Positions 1 to 11,329 of a DNA stretch of 64,000 nt are shown here, piece after piece. The DNA is from Acanthacorydalis orientalis. Taxonomy: Eukaryota > Arthropoda > Insecta > Megaloptera > Corydalidae. The position numbers were made by a program, and so were the translations under genes. The stretch covers positions 8,260,116-8,324,115 of the forward strand of contig CM068325.1 of NCBI GenBank assembly GCA_034766995.1, written 5' to 3'. Positions within the stretch are counted from its first letter, which is position 1, and every line of letters begins with the position of its first letter. The notes below the pieces were generated by a model, which did not search any database, was not told where the DNA came from, and worked only from the letters and a program-made list of their open reading frames with translations.

Positions 1-249
1 ATTTCGATTTTAAGTCTTTATCGATAGTCGAATGAAAGTACGTTATGTGTTAAACCTATTGTTGCGATCCAGACAAAGATCGTTTTCGCCACGGAGCGAT
101 TGTTTTCGAAATAAAATTAAATGTTTGCCACACGTCGAACGGGTGTGAAGTCTTCCGTTACTACTTTCGAGTATTGTACTTAAAATACGAAACGCGATAA
201 AATAAATAATTAAAAAAAAAACAAAAAGTAGTACCTAAAACAAAATGAC
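1..249. other. Unassigned left edge
   Basis: No convincing gene is visible. On the minus strand it follows the P-like exons of remnant A and probably belongs to the same element, but I could not align it base by base to the other copies. Confidence 0.3.
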
Positions 250-1165
250 TAGTGGATTTTGGGAGTCGTGATCTATAACGTACGTCGTACGTCATATCGT
301 ATAACTCCGTACCGTTCCGAATCACCGAATCGACTCGTGCTGTCGGCGTTTCCGTTCAAAATAATAACGGAAACATCGCGGACGACGGTCACGATTCGAA
401 TAGTAATTAGTAGTAGAAACGTTTACGATTTCACAAATAAATGAATCACAGTATAGATAATAGTAGACTCGTGAGTACTTACGTTCACCGGTAGATCGAT
501 CGCATCCGCGACGGCAGGAGCGGTCCGTCGTACCGGTCGTCGAGAACGCCGCGGACGCCGACTGAAATTTAAACAGCGTTTATCATACGAACGTTTCTTG
601 TTACCGAGAAACAAATTAGGTATTTTCAGGTCATTGTAACTCACAGCATGGTTTTAAAAAATTGTTATTTTTCAAAACCATATGTAATAACCTCAAGCAG
701 GTTATGTTAAGGAATAAAAATATTTTGTACCTGTCTTTCCAAACACAACGCGAGGACCACTGATCTGTTGTTGTAGTTTTGTTGGGAATTGATAAAATCG
801 CATGATTTAAAACGATCCTGGCAATTTTTTCACTCTACATGTGAATCGACGCGTTCTTCGCCGATTGCCATCGCATGAATCCGAAGTCGTGCTCTACGAT
901 ACAAATATTATTACACATAAATAACTATTAACAATTAAATTTAATCTAATTGAAGTGTAACTCACCCGCTTTAATCGCAAATTATTTCAAAAGCACTGAA
1001 AACGTCAAATGCATATAATTTTCAAACGGCGTCATTTTAAGAATGCAATTGTTATTCGACCAATAAGAAAGCGCGTACACTTCATGTTCTCCGCCAATAG
1101 TAAAACGATATACGAAATGACTTATGAATCGAACAACTAACGCCATCCCAGCGTGCCGCAATTAC
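250..1165 (-). pseudogene. P-element-like (THAP9-type) transposase remnant A, 5' exons
   Basis: On the minus strand this matches the plus-strand block 52,850-53,600 (remnant D): the sequence upstream of the first exon (about 1,150-1,085), the exon ending in the short motif next to FKRW in other copies (about 895-850), and the exon with IPNLFLG followed by CLNFS and RRPVRR (644-500), then a GTAAGT donor near 510-480. Only these 5' exons lie in the window; the catalytic part would be to the left. The family call comes from remnant D, which carries the RNase H-like FDEM segment. It is the outermost mark of the left arm and points away from the NLR pseudogene. No long reading frame survives, so it is not functional. 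Confidence 0.55.
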
Positions 1166-1599
1166 TTAAAGATCGTGCTCGAAGTTGCCCACGTCACTTT
1201 GACAGGAATGCTAAAGACGTTGGTAAAGGGGAATCTCTTAAGGAAAACAGAATAAATTTTTAAATACAAGTTTAATCTTTCGTACACTTGAAATCAATTC
1301 GGTCACGAAACGGTAACAGTACACGCATGCCGATGAAATCACCGTCTACACATTTTTAATCGTGATCGAATTGCATCGTATTCATCGATGAGTGTATTTA
1401 CTTGTCGAAAGCGTTAAAAGCAGAATCGTCGTTAAAATTTCTGAAATCAGTAGCTCGACAGGACATACGGTCTTAACAAATACTCACCGGAGACAATACT
1501 CCGATCAGAAGACGAAACGCTGAGATCGGACTTAATCGTAGAGTGTAACCACACGAACGAGTCGGATCGAGCAGATATATTTATACAATGACATTTCGA
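1166..1599. repeat. Outer arm segment, inverted copy of about 50,330-50,640
   Basis: About 300 bases between remnant A and the NLR pseudogene align in inverted orientation with 50,330-50,640; shared words include GATTCTGCTTTTAA and AAGTAAATA. In the right arm a mariner-type insertion separates this segment from the NLR gene, whereas here it abuts the gene remnant. No coding potential was recognised. Confidence 0.6.
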
Positions 1600-4375
1600 A
1601 TAAAAAAGAGCGACGAAATAAAAAAGTTCCTTCGAGTCGACGACGAAGAGTATGTCGATAACGTATACGAGGATCTTTACGATAACGTCGCCGGGTGGGT
1701 GTGCGATCCGCGGGGATATTTCGTCGGCAGACGAAAATGCACGGATTGGTTCGCCGAAGCTAAAGAAAAAATAAAAAACCCGTCGGACGTCTTCAGCGAA
1801 TTCCATTTGAATCGAATTAAAACGCACAACGTCCGATTCGCAGACGAAAGTTTACGGAAACTCAGGAACGTTTTCGAACGAGACGCGTACGTCTGTCACG
1901 TGAAGACGCTCTGCAGCGTGGACTTCGATATCGATATATATTCGTGGATTTCGACGAGATCGCCCCGGATCACAGGCGAGCCGTCGTCGAACTCGTCACG
2001 AGTCTGAACCGAAAAGAGAGATTCAGAACGTTCCTCACGTCGCGACCGATCGAAAAAGAATATCTCGAGGACGTATTCGACCGTCTTTGCCATCAGTTGG
2101 CTCCATTTGAAAAAGAAGACGCGGTGTCGTTTCTCAAGGAACGATGGAATCCAAGCGGCAACGTCGACGAGGCACGTTCAAAGGGGTTCATTGAAGCGCT
2201 AATAGATTCGGTGGAACCGAGATCGTTCGAGGAAATTCATCGACGCGCCGATAGATTCGGTGAAATCGTCGACCGTCGACAGATCCGGACGACTCGTGAA
2301 CGCTCCGCTCGAATGCAGGTCGATCGGCGACGTGTTCGAGAAGGAACATGAGGTTTTCGTCGAGGGACGCGACGATCCGCCGTTACATAAACGCGTCGAC
2401 GTGTCGGAACTCTTCGAAGAATTCGTGCTACTGAAATGGAAAATATACGTCGAAGAGAAAAAAAAGCAATACGTTCATCCTGCTTCGCCGGTGGAAAGGA
2501 AACATCTCGAGGATAGTTTTATTCTGTTTAAAGAAAATCACAGATCGGCGAGCGTATATCTGCTGTTCGGAGATAAAATCGATTTAGACAATTTAAAAAA
2601 AAACGATTCCGAATGCATCCTAGATAAAAAAGAAAAGCGTCGACGAGAAGACGGGCATGATTCGATCCGTACGCGACGGTATTCCCAAATACACGCATAA
2701 GATGTTCGCGGAGTATTTCGCTGCGGAGTTCATTCACGAACTCGTCAAAGACGATTGAGAAAAAACGAGAGAGTTCGTCGCTAAAACCGTGTTTCGTTCC
2801 GAAAGAAGGGAAGAAACTTCTTCGGATACGTTCCGGTGCGGTACGCGTGCATCGCACGGACGTGGAAGAACGTCGACTCGCCGTCGACGGAAAGCAACGA
2901 GAACATAATGAATTTCGTCTCCGACAAAATCAAGCGCCGAAGTACTGACATAAGGAGATAGCAAGGAACCTGATCGAACACACGGAAGCGACTAGCAGAG
3001 AAGAATTCGTCGATGCGACGGAAGAAGACGGAAAGACGCCGTCGTATTACGCGGCGATCTCCGGACACGACTACGACGGGAACACCGTTCTGCATTCGCT
3101 AGCACGGATATCCGAGGAACGAGACGGATCGATCGAGATAGTGCGACTTAGCGAACACCGATTCGGTCAATACTAGAAATATCGAAGGTCTAACTCCGCT
3201 ACATTACGCGACCGGTTCCGCATCGAGATCCGTCTGCGAGTGCTTACTGAACGCAAAGCGAGCGGACGTTCTCGTCGCCGGCAACTCGAAGCTAACGCTC
3301 TTACACACGCTCGTGGCAACGCACAACGAATGTAAAATCGTAATCGTGAAAGAACTCGTTTCTAGAGGCATTTCGATCGAAGCTCGCGACGAATACGGAA
3401 TGGCGCCTCTCCATATCGCCTGCGAAATCGGTTCTCGCGCGCTCTTAGAGAACTCGATCACGGAAATGCGAGCGGATATCGAGGCGGTCACTGACAGAAA
3501 CCGGACAGCCTTACATTAGCTGGCGAAGAATGAGAACGAAAACACGGTCGAAGTCGCACGTCTGCTGATTTCCAAAGGCGTTTCGATCGAAGCTCATGAT
3601 GAAAACGGAAGAACGGCTCTCCATATCGCTTGCAGATTCGGATCTCGCGCGTTCTGCGAGTGCTCGATCACGGAAATGCGAGCGGATATCGAGGCGGCCG
3701 ATAACAAAAACCGGACTACCTTACATTATCTGGCGCAGAATCAGAACAACAACACGGCCGGAGTTGCACGTTCGCTGGTTTCCAGAAGCGTTTCGGTCGA
3801 AGCTCGTGATGAAAACGGAAGTAAGCCTCTCCATATCGCTCGCTCGTTCGGATCTCGCGCGCTCTGCGAGTACCTGATCGTAGAAACGAAAGCGGACGTC
3901 ATGGCGGTCGATAACAGAAACTCGACCGCGTTACATTGCTCGGCGGAGAATATGAATGAAAAAACAGTCGAAATCGCACGTCTGCTGGTTACGGAAGGCG
4001 TTTCGATCGATGCTCGTGACGAAAACGGAAAGACTCCTCGACATCGCGGGTGCGTTCTGTTCTAGCGTGTTCCGCGAGTACGGAAACGGAAGCGAACATC
4101 GAAGCGGTCGAGTAGAGAAACGAGCTTCGTCGCATTATCCGGTACGACGAGGACGATATCGAATCACACGGTCGCCGGTTTCTAAAGGCGATTCGATCGA
4201 AACTCGTAACGAAGATGAAGACGCGCCTTTGAAGACGACGATGAAGACACAGGTTACGAGCCGAGTTATGAAAACCCTAGTAGAAAGAAAAGTTTACACG
4301 AGGAAGATGTTCGAATATTTAATAAGTGCATTAAAGAACACCGGTTTCGAATTTCAATTAGCGTTTAGATTCTAA
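1600..4375 (+). pseudogene. Broken copy of the NACHT-ankyrin gene
   Basis: Successive frames match the intact minus-strand gene at 41,417-48,178. Bases 1,603-1,929 match the region between nuclease and ATPase (SDEIKKFLRVDDEEY...CHVKTLCSVDF). The sequence then jumps at about 1,935 into Walker B (FDEIAPDH) and continues through LTSRP to about 2,235. A 58 bp local duplication (TAGATTCGGTG at about 2,203 and 2,261) shifts frame. Bases 2,260-2,640 match the following helical region and 2,700-2,750 the MFAEYFAAEF motif, ended by a stop. Bases 2,825-4,065 carry a reduced ankyrin array with stops and shifts, and 4,066-4,375 match the shared 3' tail ending FEFQLAFRF. The possible nuclease domain and the Walker A half of the ATPase are absent. 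The stop after EAVE is at the same place in both copies. Confidence 0.9.
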
Positions 4376-4641
4376 ATATGATAAATTTAAAATTGTGGAC
4401 ATTCTATTAATAAATTCTATAAATATAATAAGTGTGTTTTTTTATTTTAAACAGAGATCTAAGCAAGATATATTTGAAACGGAGACAAGCAGTCGAGTAT
4501 ATCAAATCGAATGATGCGGAAAATCTCCAATTAACCACAGAGATGCTTGCTGAGAAATTCCTTGCTCAGTTTTCATATCAAAATTTAAGCAGAAAATCAC
4601 GCAGTTGCAAATCGATTAAATATATCCTATTATCTATTACG
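4376..4641. other. AT-rich spacer after the NLR pseudogene
   Basis: The first ~70 bases match the 3' flank of the last-exon-like repeat near 38,700 in inverted orientation. The rest (a 76-codon frame at 4,432-4,662) has no recognisable domain and I do not call it a gene. Confidence 0.35.
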
Positions 4642-4968
4642 TCTGTTCGATACGTACACTGAACTTACTCTGAAATCGTTTCCATCGAGCGACGCAGAGT
4701 GAGGTTAGAGTGAATCGTACGAACACTGTCACGTTCGGGTGGTTTGTTTATTCGATAGCGATTGTCATAGATAAAAGACTCTCGAGTCGGACAAAGATGC
4801 TCGCGTTACTCTAACAAAAGGCTAGAGCGAGTTAAGAGTAGCAGATCCCGTGTTCTGAACTCACTCCGAACTGTTCCACGGAAGTCACGAGCAAGTTCTG
4901 AGTACATGTCGAACAGAAAAGTGTAAAATTTCTTACTCCGAGTAAATTCAGCGTACATGTCGAACAGA
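4642..4968. mobile_element. MITE-like element with ~35 bp inverted termini
   Basis: The left end starts TCTGTTCGATACGTACACTG and the right end is its near-perfect inverse (CAGCGTACATGTCGAACAGA), enclosing 327 bp. A second inverted copy of the terminal motif (ACATGTCGAACAG near 4,903) lies inside. A CATAGATAAAAGACTCT word at 4,766 is shared with the end of P-like remnant D. There is no coding capacity. The superfamily is unknown because no clear target-site duplication is visible. Confidence 0.6.
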
Positions 4969-5148
4969 CTCATCGATTATGAAAATCAAAGTATCTCCGA
5001 TGAAACTATTCTTTTCTGGTGACCGTGGTCGGTAAGTTAGAACTCGCATGATGTCGGCGAAATCACAGCGGTACAGTAAAAGATAATGTTCTGGCTTTCG
5101 GTGGGTAATTAAAAATTTGTAATAATTAAGCTGGAAATAATGCAAGTA

Positions 5149-5500
5149 CAAATTGTTGAGTACATTTTCAAGGTCGTAAATTTCTAGTTCAAGTCAGATA
5201 ATATATGTCAATAATCAAATTTCGTTCCATGTGTAGATGGAAAGGATGTAACAGGTATTATTCAATCAAAGATGTCAATAATGCACGTATTAATTAACTA
5301 AACTCAATATAATTTAAGAACAAAATGTTTGGTATATTTTTTAAGGTTATAAACTTATGGTTAATGTCAGATTCTAATATATCGATTACCATATTTGGTC
5401 ACACGCACAGATGAAGTCGATATACAGTGACCGGTATTGTTCAGACGAAGATAGCAACAATGCACTTATGAATTAATAATTAAAGTGGGAATAATGCGAG
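5149..5500. repeat. Arm repeat, inverted copy near 37,130-37,310
   Basis: Two diverged internal copies (about 5,155-5,290 and 5,320-5,480) share GGTTATAAA/GGTCGTAAA, TCAGAT and CAATAATGCAC. The block 37,130-37,310 is its inverted counterpart (ACCAAACATTTCGTTCTTA against TAAGAACAAAATGTTTGGT). Non-coding as far as I can see. Confidence 0.55.
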
Positions 5501-7480
5501 ATCTCTTCGGATCGAAAGACAAAGCCGTTCCGTAAATATATGTGTTCTCATTTCTTACTTTCAATATGTAGAAACATGAGCGACGACATGTGTCGTAGAA
5601 GCCGATGCTGTTTGGTTCTCACCGAGGCCGTCGAGGAAGAGTGCGGCCGTGCCGGTCGGATCCCGTCACCGACTGTTGAGTTTTCAATTAAAGTGAAGAT
5701 CACGCAGTCTTTTCATGCATGCCCATTCATTATGTTTTTTTTATACAGTCTATTTTTTGATGTTCGAGTCGTCTGTAATTTCTATAGTCTATTTTTTGAC
5801 GTCTACGGTCTATTCTCTTGCCGAGCAGGAGATTCCCGAAGCACGTCCGCTCCGGCCGACGTTAAACACCGTAAACGTCCGGGAAGTTCTGTTCGGATCG
5901 AAAGAAAAATCCGTTCCGTAAATATATGTGCTTTCATTTCCTTTTTCCAATGTCAAGAAACATAAGACTGTAAAGCATGAGCGACGACACGTGTCGTAGA
6001 AGCCGACTCTCTTCGGTTCTCGCCGTTGATCGTTCGTGCCAGCTGGATATCGCTCCGGCCGTGCCGGTCGGATCCCGTCGCCGACAGTTGAGTTTTCAAT
6101 TAAAGTAAAGATCACACGGTCTTTTCGTGCATGTCCGTTCGTTATGTTTTTTTATACAGTCTATTCTTTGATGTTCGAGTCGTTTGTAATTCCTATAGTC
6201 TATTCTCTGGCCGAGCAGGAGATTCCCGAAGCACACCCGCTCCGGCCGACGTTGAACTCCATAAACGTCCGAGAAGTTCTGTTCGGATTGAAAGACAAAG
6301 CCGTTCCGTGGATATGTGTTTTCATTTCCTCTTTTCAATGTATAGAAACATAAGACAGTAAAGCATGAAAGACGACACGTGTCTTAGAAGCGGACGCTCT
6401 TCGGATCTCGCCCCGACCATCGAGGAAGAGTGTGGCCGTGCCGGTCGGATCCCGTCACCGACTGTTGAGTTTTCAATTAAAGCGAAGATCACGCAGTCTT
6501 TTCGTGCATGTCCGTTCGTTATGTTTTTTTATACAGTCTATTTTTTGATGTTCGAGTCGTCTGTAATTTCTATAGCCTATTTTTTGACGTCTACGGTCTA
6601 TTCTCTTGCCGAGCAGGAGATTCCCGAAGCACGTCCGCTCCGGCCGACGTTGAACTCCGTAAACGTCCGGGAAGTTCTATTCGGAACAAAAGACAAAGCA
6701 GTTCCGTAAATATATGTGTTTTCATTTCTTACTTTCAATATGTAAAAACATAAGACTGTAAAGCATGAGCGACAACGCATGTCGTAGAAGCCGACGCTCT
6801 TCGGTTCTCGCCGTGGACCGTTCGCGCCGGCAGGAGATCACCAGGGCCGTCGAGGAAGAGTAAGGCCGTGCCGGTCGGATCCCGTCGCCGACGGTCGAGT
6901 TTTCAATTAAAGCGAAGATCACGCGGTCTTTTCGTACAGGTCCGTTCGTAATGTTTTTTTTATACAGTCTATTCTTTAATGTTCGAGTCGTCTGTAATTT
7001 CTATAGCCTATTTTTTGACGTCTACGGTCTATTCTCTTGCCGAGCAGGAGATTCCCGAAGCACGACCGCTCTGGCCGACGTTAAACTCCGTAAACGTCCG
7101 TGAAGTTCTGTTCGGATCGACAGACAAAGCAGTTCCACGAATATATATGTTTTCATTTCTTCTTTTCAATATGTAGAAACATAAGACTGTAAAGCATAAG
7201 CGACGACACGTGTCGCAGAAGCCGACGCTCTTCGGTCCTCGCCGTTGACCGTTCGTGCCGGCAGGAGATCATCCCGGTCGTCGAGGAAGAGTGCGGCCGT
7301 GCCGATCGGATCCCGTCGCCGACTGTAGAGTTTTCAATTAAAGCGAAGATCACACAGTCTTTCGTGCATATCCGTTCATCATGTAATTTTTATACAGTCT
7401 ATTCTTTGATGTGTGAGTCGTTTGTAATTTTTATATAATCCATTTTTTGATGTTCGAGTCGATTATTATTATAATAACGC
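5501..7480. repeat. Tandem array of ~390-430 bp units (about five copies)
   Basis: The landmark GTTCCGTAAATATATG and its variants recur near 5,527, 5,912, 6,302, 6,701 and 7,131, giving steps of about 385-430 bp. Each unit contains GTGCCGGTCGGATCCCGTC, AGTTTTCAATTAAAG, CAGTCTATTTTTTGATG and GCCGAGCAGGAGATTCCCGAAG in the same order. Short frames such as AEQEIPEARPLRPTLN are conserved between units but interrupted in each, so this reads as a satellite-like array. It may derive from a transposon or exon that I do not recognise. The right arm keeps only one to two units (35,630-36,180, inverted). Confidence 0.85.
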
Positions 7481-7654
7481 TAAGTTAACGCTTAATTTAT
7501 TTCATATCCTCGACCTGGTTTCATTTCGTGGCGTAACCTTAAGTCACAGAACAAAGGCGAGGAGCACCACAGAGAACAGGCGAATATCTCACAAAAATAA
7601 AAAAGAGACCCGACCTCACTCGACATAGTACAAACAATCTACGTTAAGATACGA
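7481..7654. repeat. Arm segment linking the two tandem arrays
   Basis: Inverted copy of 35,465-35,630; shared words include CCTCGACCTGG and the stretch around TAACCTTAAGTCACAGAACAAA. No coding potential was recognised. It could be the edge of an old LTR, but no TG..CA ends are evident. Confidence 0.5.
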
Positions 7655-8240
7655 CCTCCTATCTATATTCACGGTCATCAAAGGGGACGTAGGAATTTTT
7701 TCAACATAGTTCAGACACTCTACGTTAGGAAACAACCCCTTATCTATATTCACGGTCATCCGAGAGGACGTAGGAATTTTTTCAACCTAGTTCAGACACT
7801 CTACGTTAAGAAACAACCCCTTATCTATATTCACGGTCATCCGAGACGACGTAGGAATTTTTTCAACATAGATCAAACACTATGTTAAAAACAGCCCCTT
7901 ACCTATATTCACGGTCATTCGAGAGGACGTAGGAATTTTTTCGACATAGTCCAGACACTCTACGTTAAGAAACAACCCCTTATCTATATTCACGGTCATC
8001 CGAGACGACGTAGGAATTTTTTCAACATAGATCAAACACTATGTTAAAAAACAGCCCCTTACCTATATTCACGGTCATTCGAGAGGACGTAGGAATTTTT
8101 TCGACATAGATCAAACAATCTACGATAAGATACAACCCCGTATCTATATTGACGGTCATCGGAGACGACGTAGGAATTTTTTCAACATAGATCAAACAAT
8201 CTTCGTTAAGATACAACCGTTTATATACATTCACGGTCAT
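7655..8240. repeat. ~80 bp minisatellite, about eight copies (left arm)
   Basis: The unit core TATCTATATTCACGGTCATC recurs near 7,661, 7,740, 7,820, 7,900, 7,979, 8,060, 8,139 and 8,220, followed by GAGAGGACGTAGGAATTTTTTC and CATAG. Units are 79-81 bp and a few per cent diverged. The inverted counterpart is at 34,853-35,460. The tandem units have no unique spacers, so this is not a CRISPR array. Confidence 0.9.
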
Positions 8241-8510
8241 CCGAGAGGACGTACGTGCGATCCGATGTCGACTCCTCGATGTCCTCGCCGTTCGACCTTG
8301 CCGCCAAGATCTCTTCGTCGTCCAAGCTCGCCGCCACCGGGATCCACGTGCTGTCCGAATAGATCTCTCATGTCGGTTCAGCTCGCGGTACGGCGTTCCG
8401 GGAGACGCGTTCGCTCACGGCCTCGTCCGACGTCGCTCCGCTCCCCTCGCGGTCGACGACGGAGTAGACCGTCGGACGCTACGCTCGACGTCTGTGACCG
8501 CCGATCGTCG
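8241..8510. repeat. GC-rich arm segment of unknown origin
   Basis: Highly similar in inverted orientation to 34,570-34,850, sharing CCGCCACCGGGATCCACG and GACGTCTGTGACCGCCGATCGTCG. Several overlapping frames are open on both strands because of the CpG-rich composition. None shows a domain that I recognise. Confidence 0.5.
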
Positions 8511-9235
8511 TATGCGCCTGCGGATCGCCGCGGTGGCGAAGTCGAGCAGAAGTAATCGCAAAAACAGCGTTTCGATGAATTTTCCTCGTCGGCGTCGCGA
8601 ACACCGTAGCTCCGATCGCTCTCCGCGCGACTCGTACCTTTTAGGAATAAACGACGCTTCTTCGTCCGAAACGTTTCTGAAACGCCTCCCGTTCGTCGAC
8701 TCTGGTACGATACGTTCTATGAACCCGGACCTCACGCACCTCCAGGAGCGCCTAAGACCCTACAGGGTTACGTACGTTACGTGCCAGTCGGATCTTCAGC
8801 GAACGGGTTCTATAAACAGTACACGGTGAAATAACTCGGTCTCACTAACGAAGTCCGCCCGGAACTTTCGCCCTCGCGGAAAGTACGGTCTACTTTTAAT
8901 ATAGTCGACGATTAGATCGTCCTCTCGATTCGAATCGAGCGACCTAAACCGCACGATTAATCCTCACTTTCGAGTAATTCACATTCGACCCGATGACATT
9001 TTAGACAAATGTTCGGCTACGGTATCGTTCACGGCAAGCCGGAGTAAAGCGACAGGAAACGCTTACTCGTGAGGATACGTTTCGTAGACGGAAACTACAC
9101 GACGACAAAATTAAATAATCACGACAATCGACACGATAAAAATCAATGATAAATAGAGCAGACAATTAAAACGCGCAAGAACTTTTTGAAACTAAAGTAA
9201 GAGAGCGACCGCTCGCGACAGAGAAGGTCCTCAAA
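8511..9235. other. Left-arm-only CpG-rich segment
   Basis: This ~725 bp block is missing from the right arm, where the flanks are adjacent near 34,565. The longest frame (minus, 8,415-8,735, Arg-rich) is not recognisable. Composition resembles the degenerate copia block at 39,400-41,210, so an old retroelement fragment is possible. Not proven. Confidence 0.3.
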
Positions 9236-9285
9236 ACGAGAACCGCGGGCGGTTCAATTATAACGAAGAGCGAAACGGGCGGTTC

Positions 9286-9965
9286 ACCAGAGTTCGATGG
9301 AGAAATAACAAACGTCTGTACCGTGAGAGCTCATGATCGAATTCGTAAGAAAAAAAATCCGGGTTCGTGAGCTAAATTTATAAAGAGAAGAAAAGGCTGA
9401 GTTCCATCGTCGCGTGGAGGAGCTTCAAAAGCACCCCGATCGGTACGAGATGTACTTCGGCACGTCGAAAGAAAAATTCGAGTACCTGCGTCGCCTTATC
9501 GAAGACGATACAAGATCCGAGAACACACGACAGCGAGACGCCGTCGGTACGGAAGAAGAACTCGTCCCGTGTTCAAGGTAAGTTTAACACGAAACAACTA
9601 TCTCGATTTACTTATTTATTATTTTCTCGCGACGCCACAACCGTACGCCGCACTTCGCTCTCGGAGGTAGAGTGCGAAGCGGAACGTAGAGCCGTCGACG
9701 AACTTTCTACGTTCTCGATGTCCATCGTCGTTTTTCGAGTACGTGAAGACGGTATCGGAAAATACATTCCCCTCTCGAACTTCAGGTGGCTGTGAAATGC
9801 GACACTCGCCGTGCGGCATCTCCACTTTTTTCTGCCGTTCACAAAACTTTTAAAATCAAATATCTTATTTTTAGATTTCTTGCCACTGGAAACTCTTCCG
9901 AGAGCTCTGAATTCAGTCATCGCGTGGGATTCAGCGCAGTAGGCTATTTTCAATTAGAATCTGTA
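9286..9965 (+). pseudogene. PIF/Harbinger (HARBI1-like) transposase remnant, left arm
   Basis: The first exon (about 9,290-9,581) encodes the typical N-terminal helix run EFHRRVEELQKHPDRYEMYF followed by GTSKEKFEYLRRLI, and ends at a CAAGGTAAGT donor near 9,580. After a ~290 bp intron-like gap, the acceptor TATTTTTAG (near 9,875) leads into FLATGNSSES and EFSHRVGFSAVGYF, which corresponds to the family's FLATG...F...G.S.. stretch before the first catalytic Asp. The foldback element at 9,963 interrupts the frame there, and the catalytic DDE part is gone. The same remnant lies inverted at 33,760-34,480. Confidence 0.65.
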
Positions 9966-10911
9966 ATGGTTCAGTAGAAGGACCTTTGTGGAAACGAACT
10001 TTAAAAAATTCAAATTTCTTGCTAAATCGATCGATTACATTGTAAAACGTGATTTTAAGTCGGAAGAGAAAGACTTTCGCAATAAATAATATGAAAAAAC
10101 AGTAAGAAAAGTGACCGACTGACAGAGGGTACAAATTGCAAAAAGCGTCTTTTTTTATCTCAAAAAACGATTTTCCATTGAACAATTACCGGTGAGAGCA
10201 CCGAATAATCACTTGCATAATACATTTTTCTACATTTAAAAGCTAAAAAGTTCGCGTAAGAAACCTAATGAAACTAGATATTCGCGTGATTCGTCCATCA
10301 CTATTCCGCGCGGCGCGTCCATTATGGCGCGTTCATATGCGTGTGAACAAGTGACGCTTTTATAAATAATTATTATCACAAACTATTTGCACTCAGGGCT
10401 GTATACCTGCGCTTGGCCGGGCCAAAAAGGGGTGAAGGTAGTCTAATTTTAATTCTATAAATCAGAATATAACACTGACTAGTCGAAATCGGACTTTAAA
10501 ACCGTCACTAATTTACATGCATATGACCGCGCCTCGACGAATGCGTATGCAAATGGCCGCGCGCGCAGATAAATAACAGGGATCAAGCGAATGTCCTGTT
10601 TCATTAAATTTTTCACGCGAACTTTTTCGCCTTTACATGTAGAAAAATGTATTATGCAAGTGATCATTCAGTGCTTTTATCGATAAATGTTCAATGAAAA
10701 CGCGTTTTTTACGATAAAAAGGGGCCTTTTTCGAGATAAAAAAAAGACCATTTTATACAGTTCGTACATTCTGTCAGTCGGTCACTCTTTTGACTGTATT
10801 TTCATATTATTTATTGCAAAATCGTTGCTGCCCCGACTTAAAATCAATTTAGCAACGAATCTGAATTTTTAAAGTGCGTTTTCACTCGAGTTCTTAAAAT
10901 GAGCTCTTACC
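9963..10911. mobile_element. Foldback element, ~950 bp, left-arm copy
   Basis: The two halves are inverted copies of each other: GTAATGGTTCAGTAGAAGGAC at the left against GTTCTTAAAATGAGCTCTTACC at the right. Both halves contain the AAAACGTGATTTTAAGTC-type stretch, TATTATTTATTGC, the pair of poly-T/poly-A blocks, and TGCATAATACATTTTTCTACATTTAAA. The ~100 bp centre holds CAGGGCTGTATACCTGCG. No transposase is encoded. It sits inside the Harbinger remnant. Other copies: 32,814-33,759 and 37,312-38,313. Confidence 0.8.
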
Positions 10912-11329
10912 TTAAGATCGGCACGTTTTCAACTTATCTCAAAACTTTACAGACTGAGATGTCGACTAACAACTGCAAGATGTAACGTAGTTCGCGATTC
11001 CCCGATTACGACGCACACCTGCCATCCCGGAAACCTAATCTGTCCGCCGGCTGGCGAATCAAGATCTGCTCGACAGCGATCTAAGAATCTCTAGTGTCGC
11101 TCTGGTTTGTTTCTCTACTGATACAGCGCTATCTCAGAGGGTCTTTCCTCCGTATCCGGTTATTTTCATACGGTCTTGTACTGTTTTCAGCCTATCAGAG
11201 GATCTAGTCGTAACAAAATACACGAATAATATTAAAATACTTTAAACTCTATTCAATGAACAATGGATGATTCAAGATGCAATTGGTAATGTTCTGCTAT
11301 GTTATGCAAAGTCGAGTCAGCGTCTTCAC
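10912..11329. repeat. Arm segment between foldback and P-like remnant B
   Basis: Inverted copy of 32,397-32,813, sharing CTCAGAGGGTCTTTCCTCCGTATCCG and its inverse almost base for base. No reading frame of note. Confidence 0.6.

Noticed and set aside
7655..8240. Possible CRISPR array
   Set aside because: The ~80 bp units are contiguous with no unique spacers, no cas genes are present, and the context is eukaryotic.
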